This document shows positions 57,742 through 64,000 of a stretch of 64,000 nucleotides of DNA, one piece after another (positions within the stretch are counted from its first letter, which is position 1; each line of letters starts with the position of its first letter). Source of the stretch: Pokkaliibacter plantistimulans (GTDB taxonomy: Bacteria; Pseudomonadota; Gammaproteobacteria; Pseudomonadales; Balneatricaceae); assembly GCF_003194385.1 (NCBI RefSeq), contig NZ_LAPT01000062.1, positions 1-64,000 on the forward strand, read 5' to 3'. A model generated the notes under the pieces. That model worked only from the letters and a program-made list of their open reading frames with translations, was not told the DNA's origin and did not search any database. The position numbers were made by a program, and so were the translations under genes.

Positions 57742-58743
57742 ATGACTGAACAAACTTTTCAAGATACCTCCCTCCCCACGCTGGATCGTCGCTTTAGTGT
57801 AGCTCCAATGATGGACCTCACAGATAGCCACTATCGCAATTTCGCGCGCCATCTGACAAAACACACTCTGCTGTACACTGAGATGATCACTACTGGTGCC
57901 ATACTGCATGGTGACAAGCATCGATTTCTGTCATTTGCCAATGAGGAACACCCCATTGCAGTACAACTCGGCGGCAGCAACCCCAAAGCCTTACGCGAAT
58001 GTGCGATTATCTGTGAAGACTATGGCTACGATGAAATAAATCTAAACGTGGGCTGTCCTAGCGACCGAGTGCAAAACAACATGATCGGTGCATGTTTGAT
58101 GGACCATCCTGAATTGGTGGCAGAATGTCTGGCAGAAATGCAATCCACAGTATCTGTCCCTGTGACAGTAAAGCACAGAATAGGCATTGATGACCGAGAC
58201 AGCTATGAGTTATTACATCACTTTGTGGAGCATGTTGCCAAAAGTGGATGTAGTACATTTATAGTTCATGCACGAAAAGCGATCCTGAAAGGCCTCAGCC
58301 CCAAAGAGAATCGAGAAATCCCCCCTCTTGATTACGCAACCGTTTACCAACTTAAAAAAGATTTTCCTCAGCTAGAAATAATCATAAATGGCGGGATAAA
58401 AACAATACAGGAAAGCAAAAATCATCTAAATCATGTTGATGGCGTAATGATTGGCAGAGAGGCCTATTACAATCCATCAATGCTTCTCAATATAGATGAA
58501 GAGATATTTCTTGAAGCACCTGCGAGCCAAACAGCAACTCAGGCATTGGCAGCCTTTTTCCCGTACATATCCTCACAGTTAGATAAGGGAACAAAGCTGG
58601 GGCATATTTCAAGGCACATCCTCGGACTGTTTCATGGCAAACCAGGAGGACGAAAGTTTAGACAGTATCTAAGTGAGAATGCACATTTGCCAACTGCCAG
58701 CATTAAAACTTTAGAGTTGGCGATAGAACACCTGAATATCTAG
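57742..58743 (+). CDS. dusA: tRNA-dihydrouridine(20/20a) synthase
   Basis: The ATG at 57742 gives MTEQTFQDTSLPTLDRRFSV and 333 residues. APMMDLTDSHYRNFAR, the catalytic cysteine in LNVGCPSDRVQNN, HARKAILKGLSPKENREIPP and IINGGIKT are the DusA signatures for FMN and tRNA binding. It reduces U20/U20a in tRNA D-loops. It converges with the STAS gene; no hairpin lies between them. Confidence 0.96.
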   Translation: MTEQTFQDTSLPTLDRRFSVAPMMDLTDSHYRNFARHLTKHTLLYTEMITTGAILHGDKHRFLSFANEEHPIAVQLGGSNPKALRECAIICEDYGYDEINLNVGCPSDRVQNNMIGACLMDHPELVAECLAEMQSTVSVPVTVKHRIGIDDRDSYELLHHFVEHVAKSGCSTFIVHARKAILKGLSPKENREIPPLDYATVYQLKKDFPQLEIIINGGIKTIQESKNHLNHVDGVMIGREAYYNPSMLLNIDEEIFLEAPASQTATQALAAFFPYISSQLDKGTKLGHISRHILGLFHGKPGGRKFRQYLSENAHLPTASIKTLELAIEHLNI

Positions 58744-58776
58744 AGTATTCGCCATAAGCAGGGACGCTATGCTGCA

Positions 58777-59265
58777 CTACTGACAGTTTTCTAAGGAACT
58801 TACCAGCTCGCTAAATGTTGCCCTATTCTGTTCATTTAAGTCCATCAGTGTCTTGTGAGCATTTAAAACCGTATTTTTAACATCTTCTTCAGAGCCAAGT
58901 ATCTCAGGTACCTCTTTTAGCAAAGGTGCGCTATTTAAACCGTATTCTCGAATTAGAATAAAGACCTTATCAAACCCCATGCTTAAAAGGATTCGCGTAA
59001 TATCTTCATTTATGGAGATGATAGTTGGTAACAAATGAAACTGCTGCTGCATCTTTACGGAAACTTTTGCCAACAGACCAAGCGACGTACTATCAATTCC
59101 TTCTGTTTCCGTTAGATCAATCAGCACTGTTTTAAAGTCTGGATCACTAAACATCGACTCAAGGAAATGATCCAGCGACGCACACAATGTCAAACGCACA
59201 TCCCCCTGAAATTTAAGGATGTATGCGCCGTTCTGCTTCGCAACTAGTATTTTTCCAGAATGCAT
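58777..59265 (-). CDS. STAS-domain anti-sigma factor antagonist-like protein
   Basis: Protein of 162 residues. The STAS core holds LIDLTETEGIDSTSLGLLAK, with a serine in the DSTSLG context where such proteins are phosphorylated. The upstream gene encodes a PP2C phosphatase; the two are two bases apart, so the phosphatase probably acts on this protein in a partner-switching system. A C-terminal helical tail of about 60 residues extends the domain. No anti-sigma kinase is in the window. Confidence 0.87.
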   Translation of the reverse strand: MHSGKILVAKQNGAYILKFQGDVRLTLCASLDHFLESMFSDPDFKTVLIDLTETEGIDSTSLGLLAKVSVKMQQQFHLLPTIISINEDITRILLSMGFDKVFILIREYGLNSAPLLKEVPEILGSEEDVKNTVLNAHKTLMDLNEQNRATFSELVSSLENCQ

Positions 59266-59267
59266 AT

Positions 59268-60446
59268 CTAGATCTTTCTAACACTCAGTAATGCGATATC
59301 ATCAGGCAATTCCAACGCCGTCAGATCCAATTCATTAACAATTCGCTCTGGTACATGATCACAAGACTGCACTAACTCAAGCAAACGCTGCTCTTTATCT
59401 TGTAGACGACCATCCATCACTTCAAGAATACCATCGCTAAAAACTGTTAAAGACCACTTCCCTATATCTCGTAAAGGTAATACATGCTCTTCAAAATGAG
59501 GCTCTGGAAAAAGACCAACCGGCATCCCCCCGCCAGATAAAAAACGCGAACCGCTCTCATCAGTAAAGATAGGCAACGGATAATGACCACCGACAGAGTA
59601 ACAAAGTGTGTTCTGCCTCTGATCTATAACGCCTAAAACTATGGTGAGGTGCTTACCTAGGGGCGTCTCCAGAAGCTCTTGATTGATGCGTTGCAACATA
59701 ACAACTGGCGAGAGAATATCAGAGTCAGCTTTGCGACGGTAGCTTTTCACAAACCTTCCGGACAAATTCTTAAGCAACACAGTCACAAAGGCCGAGGATG
59801 CTCCGTGCCCTGAAATGTCGGCCAGATAAAAGAATGTGACTTCAGGAGTGAGCGCTATGTAATCAATAAAGTCGCCACTCAGATACAAGGAAGGGATTAA
59901 CTGGTGGGAAAAGTGGCAACCGTTAAGCTCCTGACCAGACACTGGAAACAGACGCTGCTGGACGTGACGACCTGCCTTCTGGTCGTTCTCCAATTCTTTC
60001 AGACTCAACTGAAGCTGGAGATTATTCTCCTCCAGAGCTTTTCTGTACGCATCATTATCCAGCAGTGCACGATATTTCCTTATATTCTTTTGTATGGATC
60101 TGAATAATGAGGGCAAATCATACTGAGGCTGAATGAAGAAATCGCATGCCCCCGAACGCAAAGCATTCAAGACATCCTGCAGAATGGCAGACTGTGCCAT
60201 CATAACGACGGGGAGACTTGGATAAAACTCAATAAGATATCTGAGCACATCTAAGCCGTAACCCTGCCTAAGATTCAAGCTACAGAGCACAACCTTAAAT
60301 GAGCTCTTCTCACACGCCGCTTGCACCTCTGATGCCGTTTCAACCCAAGCAACTGTGTAGCCTTGTTTTGTCAGGAACGTATCAATCTGTTCTGTAGCCT
60401 GGTAGTGCCCAGCAATCAGCAAAACATCGGTGTCTATTTTGGCCAT
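59268..60446 (-). CDS. PP2C (SpoIIE-type) phosphatase with a degenerate receiver domain
   Basis: Protein of 392 residues. Residues 5-120 form a receiver fold, but the phospho-acceptor Asp is Ser56 (LCSLNLRQGYG), the acidic pair is missing (IAGHYQ) and the lysine is Gln106. A helical linker (about 120-160) leads to a PP2C domain with metal-binding aspartates in SGDFIDY, LADISGHGASS, TVFSDGILE and PDDIALL, all present. It probably dephosphorylates the STAS protein encoded just downstream. mlaA lies 30 bp upstream in the same direction, so the three genes form one operon. Confidence 0.9.
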   Translation of the reverse strand: MAKIDTDVLLIAGHYQATEQIDTFLTKQGYTVAWVETASEVQAACEKSSFKVVLCSLNLRQGYGLDVLRYLIEFYPSLPVVMMAQSAILQDVLNALRSGACDFFIQPQYDLPSLFRSIQKNIRKYRALLDNDAYRKALEENNLQLQLSLKELENDQKAGRHVQQRLFPVSGQELNGCHFSHQLIPSLYLSGDFIDYIALTPEVTFFYLADISGHGASSAFVTVLLKNLSGRFVKSYRRKADSDILSPVVMLQRINQELLETPLGKHLTIVLGVIDQRQNTLCYSVGGHYPLPIFTDESGSRFLSGGGMPVGLFPEPHFEEHVLPLRDIGKWSLTVFSDGILEVMDGRLQDKEQRLLELVQSCDHVPERIVNELDLTALELPDDIALLSVRKI

Positions 60447-60476
60447 TGGTCCAGCTACCAGATAATGGAGCCGCTG

Positions 60477-61214
60477 TTAAAAATCAACATCAAACTGATC
60501 AGTCACATTACCATCATGAATCAGGTAATCACGGCGCTGCAGATAGGCATTACGAATAAATAAGTATTTATCACCCTCAATCAGTCGCTCAGAATCAAGC
60601 AAGCTTGCTCGTTTGTTAACAACCTTCAATACACCAAGACCAATTCTTGTCTTGTCATCATCGATTTGATTTACAGGATTGAGATTGTAATCAAAAGCAA
60701 GGCCTGCCGTATCACGCAGGGTGCTCGGTCCTAATACTGGCAACATCAAATAGGGGCCAGAGCCTAATCCCCAGTACCCCAGAGTTTGCCCGAAGTCTTC
60801 TTCATGTTCTGGTATTCCCATAGGAGTTGCCACATCAATCAACCCTGCCAGCCCGAAGGTGCTATTAAAGACCAAACGTGAAAAGCTCTGCAGAGCGGCA
60901 TCAATTTTGAATTGCAATAAGTTATTCGCAATATTGCTGATTTCACCGAGGTTACTAAAAAAGTTACTTACTCCAGATTCAACGATATCAGGAGTGACTG
61001 CATGATAACCCTTTGCAACAGGCTTTAAGATATAGGTGTCAAGACCATCATTGAATTTGAAGATAGCTCGGTTAAGCCCTTCCAATGGATCTTTATTTGA
61101 AAGCGACTGCGCATGAGCATTTACAGGCTCAGCACTAGATGCCCCCTCTGCCCAAACAGACACAGAACTAACAGTCAATGCTGTAGCAAACGCCAACTTA
61201 GACAAGTAATTCAC
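60477..61214 (-). CDS. mlaA: MlaA/VacJ family outer-membrane lipid-asymmetry protein, no lipobox
   Basis: Protein of 245 residues with the MlaA core (DPLEGLNRAIFKFND near 43, NNLLQFKIDAALQSFSRLVFNSTFG, DFGQTLGYWGLGSGPYLMLPVLGPSTLRD, read in parts). MlaA forms a ring in the outer membrane that removes misplaced phospholipids with the MlaBCDEF system. Usual members are lipoproteins, but this signal peptide ends SVSVWAEGA and the whole protein contains no cysteine, so it cannot be lipidated in the standard way. It starts the operon with the phosphatase and STAS genes. Confidence 0.9.
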   Translation of the reverse strand: MNYLSKLAFATALTVSSVSVWAEGASSAEPVNAHAQSLSNKDPLEGLNRAIFKFNDGLDTYILKPVAKGYHAVTPDIVESGVSNFFSNLGEISNIANNLLQFKIDAALQSFSRLVFNSTFGLAGLIDVATPMGIPEHEEDFGQTLGYWGLGSGPYLMLPVLGPSTLRDTAGLAFDYNLNPVNQIDDDKTRIGLGVLKVVNKRASLLDSERLIEGDKYLFIRNAYLQRRDYLIHDGNVTDQFDVDF

Positions 61215-61271
61215 AGAGGCTAGTCCTTTAAAACAAACATAAATACAGTGACACTATTAGATCAGATAACA

Positions 61272-61298
61272 AAAAGCCCCGCAATAAGCGGGGCTTTT
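61272..61298 (-). terminator. Intrinsic terminator after the porin gene
   Basis: AAAAGCCCCGC (61272-61282) pairs with GCGGGGCTTTT (61288-61298), loop AATAA. It lies just after the porin stop on the minus strand. Confidence 0.9.
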
Positions 61299-61316
61299 GA
61301 TTAGCCAATAAGGCTA

Positions 61317-62330
61317 TTAGAACTTAACGCGGTAGCCAACGACTACGTTGTCGCCGTCACCAGCTTTTTCGTTGTATGCGCCGTATTCAGCATACACATC
61401 TGCGCCACCACCCAGGTTCTGGTAAACACCAACCATGGTGCGCTTGGCAGCATCTTCGCTCTCAGTTTTAGACTGACCATAGGCCAGACCAAAAGTGGTC
61501 TTATCCATGGTGTAGCTAGCAGCCAGATCCCAGTTTTTCACAGAATCATTAGCGTTATCGGTTTTGGTTTTTTCCCAATAGGCAGCTGCCAGGAAATTAT
61601 TTACAGTGTAAGACAGACCTAAACCGTAGCTGTCCATACTATCAGAATAGGACAGGCTATCAGAATGCTGTTTCTCATACTTTGCAGTTTTGTATGCTGC
61701 AGCAGCGTAAAAACCGTTCGCTTCATAATGAGCGCCCAGGATATAAGCATCAACATCTTTGTTGTAGTTGTCAGTGCTATCAGTAGTGGTAATAGCATTG
61801 CCATCAGCATCAACAGCACCAGTGTCTACAGTAGCTTTGTGAGTACCATCTGCAACAAAGCTCAAAGAAGCACCAAAGCCACTCAGATCAGGGGTAGCAT
61901 AGCTAACTGCGTTACCCATACGGAAGCTTTCGTTCTCAAATACACCAGAGTTGTATTCGAAAATGTCAGATACATAGATGTCTGAGTAAGGGTTGGACTG
62001 ACGACCTACAGTCACCTTACCGAAGTCGCCTTTAACACCAGCATTTGCCAGACGAACCTTCAGGTTTGCGTCTACAGTACCAGAGGAAGAGGTGCCTGAA
62101 CGATCATTTTGATATTCAGTTTCGATCTGATAGAAAGCAGTCAGACCGCTATCCATTTCAGATTCGCCTTTAACGCCAAGACGATGCCCAGCGTTGGCAA
62201 TGTTCATATCCTGGTCTTTAACAAACTGCATCTGGAAGTGCAGACGACCGTACAGAGTGGCATCAGCCATAGAGACCGCAGGTGCAGCCAGAGCGCCAGC
62301 TACAGCCAGAGCGATAATTGACTTCTTCAT
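61317..62330 (-). CDS. Gram-negative general porin
   Basis: Protein of 337 residues with a signal peptide MKKSIIALAVAGALAAPAVS-MA cut before DATLYG. The mature part shows alternating beta strands, the FGKVTVGRQSNPYSDIY constriction-loop region, and ends in VVGYRVKF, whose terminal Phe is the BAM signal. This is the OmpC/OmpF-like 16-strand trimer class. An AAGGGG ribosome site precedes the ATG. Promoter and operator candidates lie upstream (62397-62637). Ion preference cannot be told. Confidence 0.94.
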   Translation of the reverse strand: MKKSIIALAVAGALAAPAVSMADATLYGRLHFQMQFVKDQDMNIANAGHRLGVKGESEMDSGLTAFYQIETEYQNDRSGTSSSGTVDANLKVRLANAGVKGDFGKVTVGRQSNPYSDIYVSDIFEYNSGVFENESFRMGNAVSYATPDLSGFGASLSFVADGTHKATVDTGAVDADGNAITTTDSTDNYNKDVDAYILGAHYEANGFYAAAAYKTAKYEKQHSDSLSYSDSMDSYGLGLSYTVNNFLAAAYWEKTKTDNANDSVKNWDLAASYTMDKTTFGLAYGQSKTESEDAAKRTMVGVYQNLGGGADVYAEYGAYNEKAGDGDNVVVGYRVKF

Positions 62331-62396
62331 TCAATTTCCCCTTCAGTATTAACGTGCTTTGTTAATTTAGTAGTCGCGTTACACACGCCCTCGCAC

Positions 62397-62425
62397 AAGA
62401 TAGTGGATAACGCCTTCCAAATCAA
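62397..62425 (-). promoter_or_regulatory. Candidate porin promoter
   Basis: On the minus strand TTGATT (62425-62420) and TATCTT (62402-62397) are 17 bp apart, giving a 5' leader of about 60 nt. A second weaker pair (TTGACG-16-TATCGA) lies near 62690-62670 and would give a leader of some 340 nt. Confidence 0.45.
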
Positions 62426-62461
62426 ACCGTTTACAACAAAATACATCATTCTGAGGCAGCA

Positions 62462-62486
62462 TTTGGTAAAAAATTTACTTACCAAA
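62462..62486. promoter_or_regulatory. Palindrome TTTGGTAA-N9-TTACCAAA upstream of the porin
   Basis: Eight-bp perfect arms at 62462-62469 and 62479-62486 surround nine AT-rich bases. The centre is about 85 bp upstream of the inferred start point, a common place for an activator or a DNA-bending site. No family was recognised. Confidence 0.45.
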
Positions 62487-62597
62487 CACACATCAACCCC
62501 AAAACAGACTCGCTGTCGAAACGACACACACAACATCGAGTTTGGACTTATTTCCTAACCAAACACGACAATTGAGCTTTCATATCTACTGCCTTCT

Positions 62598-62637
62598 CCT
62601 TTTGCACTGCAAAAGGTATCAGAATTGTGCAAAAGGA
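62598..62637. promoter_or_regulatory. 19-bp palindrome and repeated half-site in the porin upstream region
   Basis: CCTTTTGCACTGCAAAAGG (62598-62616) is a perfect palindrome around one C. The half TGCAAAAGG appears again at 62628-62636, 20 bp further, two helical turns away. This looks like a protein-binding cluster. The remaining bases of 62331-62754 hold no gene. Confidence 0.5.
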
Positions 62638-62754
62638 TAATATGTCCAGCATCCTTAAGCAAGTGTTTCGATATACAACATTTTACACTCGTCAACAGCG
62701 TTTATTTTTATCCTGCTCAATACAGGCAACAGCATAACAAACCGGCGAAAAGAG

Positions 62755-63243
62755 CTATGAAGTAAGCCTTTTCAAGGAGTCCAGTGACTGAGCGATAGCG
62801 TCGAGCTCTTGTTCATTTTTTTCATTCCAGCACAACACACACTCCAAGGGCGTACTAATCACTGCGTCCACGCTTTTTGGCAGCACGTTCACTATGTTCG
62901 CTATCGAATGCAAATCCAATACTGCGTCCTGAGAGGGTGGCTTTTTCCATACCCATCCGGGCGCGAGGTCAAATGGATCAAGACCCGCAGCACGATGTAG
63001 CTGCCACTCGGGCTGAGCCGACTTCTGCTCTCGAGCAACGCTGTACATCAGGATCAAACGCTTTGGCTGAGGTAACTCACCAGGCGCACGAGGCAGCTCA
63101 AGTGGATACATTTTGGCTCTCACGCCCGCAGCAAGCGCTCGTTCACGTATCCGCATCTGCTGCCGTTGCCGCCCAGAGGGCATAATCCAAAAAACGGAGC
63201 CAACCAAAAGCATAACGACCACAAAAATTACTATTGTCGCCAT
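62755..63243 (-). CDS. Hypothetical membrane-anchored protein
   Basis: I do not recognise this 162-residue protein. An N-terminal helix (IVIFVVVMLLVGSVFWIM, 4-21) is followed by a basic segment (SGRQRQQMRIRERALAAGVR), so it should be anchored with the C-terminal body in the cytoplasm. That body is Pro- and Trp-containing (APGWVWKKPPS) and helical at the end. Proteins of this shape occur in Pseudomonas-like genomes without known function. It is divergent from the universal stress gene. Confidence 0.65.
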   Translation of the reverse strand: MATIVIFVVVMLLVGSVFWIMPSGRQRQQMRIRERALAAGVRAKMYPLELPRAPGELPQPKRLILMYSVAREQKSAQPEWQLHRAAGLDPFDLAPGWVWKKPPSQDAVLDLHSIANIVNVLPKSVDAVISTPLECVLCWNEKNEQELDAIAQSLDSLKRLTS

Positions 63244-63396
63244 CTGATCATTCTCGCCTTATATATTAAGTAATGAGACATGCTTGCCGGACATCGCTTT
63301 GAGCCTGACCTGAGACAAGGTATAAGAGGGGAAGCTGTATTATGTTTGGCCAAAGAACAGAACTTCCCACGATATTACTACTAGGAGCCTACTATC

Positions 63397-63858
63397 ATGA
63401 GCGACTACATTCGCAGCTATGAGCACATTCTACTGGCAGTGGATCTGACCGAAGAAGCCAATCTCGTTGCAGCCAAGGCGGCTACCATCGCCAGCAATAG
63501 CGGAGCCAAACTTTCGATAATTCATGTTATTGAACCTCTCAGTTTTGCTTATGGCGGAGACGTTCCCATGGATCTGAGCAACATCCAAACTCAACTAGAA
63601 GAGCACGCACATAAACGACTGGAGAGTTTTGCCGCCAACATGAGCGTGGCACCTAGCAATCTGGTTGTAGCAACAGGCCACACCGAGTCCGAGATTCATC
63701 GTCAGGCCGAAACTCTGGGATGCGACCTTATTGTGGTAGGTAGCCACGGTCGCCATGGGTTGGCTTTGTTACTCGGCTCCACTGCCAACAGTGTGCTACA
63801 TGGAGCCAAGTGCGACGTACTAGCCGTTCGCGTTGGTGATGAAAAAACCAAGTCCTGA
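63397..63858 (+). CDS. Universal stress protein (UspA family)
   Basis: Protein of 153 residues with a good TAGGAG ribosome site. The start YEHILLAVDLTEEANLVAAKA and the nucleotide-binding motif GSHGRHGLALLLGSTANSV, of the form G-x2-G-x9-G-S/T, mark an ATP-binding UspA-type protein. The precise role (stress survival, signalling) is unknown. Transcription ends at a hairpin (63882-63914) shared with the convergent ABC-F gene. Confidence 0.9.
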   Translation: MSDYIRSYEHILLAVDLTEEANLVAAKAATIASNSGAKLSIIHVIEPLSFAYGGDVPMDLSNIQTQLEEHAHKRLESFAANMSVAPSNLVVATGHTESEIHRQAETLGCDLIVVGSHGRHGLALLLGSTANSVLHGAKCDVLAVRVGDEKTKS

Positions 63859-63881
63859 TCAATCTAAGCAGCCAGTTTATC

Positions 63882-63914
63882 AAGGCTAAGCGCATCACTG
63901 ATACGCTTAGCCTT
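63882..63914. terminator. Hairpin between the convergent stress and ABC-F genes
   Basis: AAGGCTAAGCG (63882-63892) pairs perfectly with its complement at 63904-63914. The right arm overlaps the stop codon of the ABC-F gene. There is no T-tract, so termination strength is uncertain. Confidence 0.5.
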
Positions 63915-64000
63915 CTCCGGCCTGCATAGCTTCCAGCTCTACCCAGCGCACCATGATTGATTCAAGCTCTTCCTCTTTCGCAGTCAGAGAAGCAAGCGTG
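63907..64000 (-). CDS. C-terminal end of an ABC-F ATPase (Uup-like), partial
   Basis: Thirty codons and a TAA stop are in the window; the gene continues past 64000. The translated end, TLASLTAKEEELESIMVRW then VELEAMQAGEG, is the C-terminal coiled-coil of Uup/ABC-F proteins with the common RWxELE pattern. Function of the family: ribosome- or DNA-linked ATPase. Identification rests on this short tail only. Confidence 0.6.
   Translation of the reverse strand, partial: TLASLTAKEEELESIMVRWVELEAMQAGEG

Overview
The window is a 64 kb piece of a gammaproteobacterial chromosome, most likely Oceanospirillales or a close relative. This is inferred from gene content and order: uvrC-pgsA followed by tRNA Gly-Cys-Leu, a BI-1 protein followed by tusDCB and tusE, mlaA followed by a REC/PP2C phosphatase and a STAS protein, plus aceK, prc, dusA and a classical 16-strand-type porin. 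No species can be named from sequence alone. Coding density is high and almost all genes are housekeeping. The one clear accessory locus is a complete type I-E CRISPR-Cas system.

Layout: 0.3-6 kb, yejABEF peptide importer. 6.1-7.2 kb, WbuC-type cupin and a histidine phosphatase (minus strand). 7.4-10.2 kb, a large DUF2339 membrane protein whose stop codon abuts the CRISPR array. 10.2-14.3 kb, an array of 68 repeats and 67 spacers, transcribed leftward from a leader at about 14.33-14.42 kb. 14.4-23.3 kb, cas2-cas1-cas6e-cas5e-cas7e-cse2-cse1-cas3 on the minus strand (transcribed from cas3 to cas2 and towards the array). 23.3-23.9 kb, an unusual intergenic block. 23.9-24.7 kb, a WYL-domain regulator. 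From 25 kb to the end: fabI, udk, chaC-like, rimO, trkH, metF, a TyrR-type regulator, a methionine gamma-lyase, terC-like, uvrC/pgsA/tRNAs, a double-receiver protein, DUF1853, mtnN/luxS, hspQ-like, truC, BI-1, tusDCB/tusE, an MFS transporter, aceK, a Dps-like protein, M18 aminopeptidase, prc, dusA, a STAS/PP2C/mlaA operon, a porin, a universal stress protein and the C-terminal end of an ABC-F (Uup-like) gene.

The most interesting stretch is 23.33-23.91 kb, between cas3 and the WYL regulator. It holds two hairpin elements that resemble this system's CRISPR repeat (23703-23731 and 23750-23778), separated by a short pseudo-spacer. A 14-nt segment of that pseudo-spacer matches 13 of 14 bases at the 3' end of the adjacent WYL gene. 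The same block encodes a 42-residue single-pass membrane peptide with a good ribosome binding site, 16 bp upstream of cas3. The architecture (degenerate mini-CRISPR, small hydrophobic ORF, cas operon, dedicated regulator) resembles crRNA-like regulatory RNA or antitoxin arrangements known for other type I systems (CreA/CreR type). Function here is inference only.

The array itself has informative irregularities: two degenerate leader-distal repeats, four duplicated spacer pairs (one not adjacent), one 40-nt spacer among 32/33-nt spacers, and two repeats whose final, PAM-derived base is not G, including the newest one. Several sulfur and methyl-cycle genes (metF, megL-like, mtnN, luxS, tus genes, rimO) are scattered through the window but do not form one operon.
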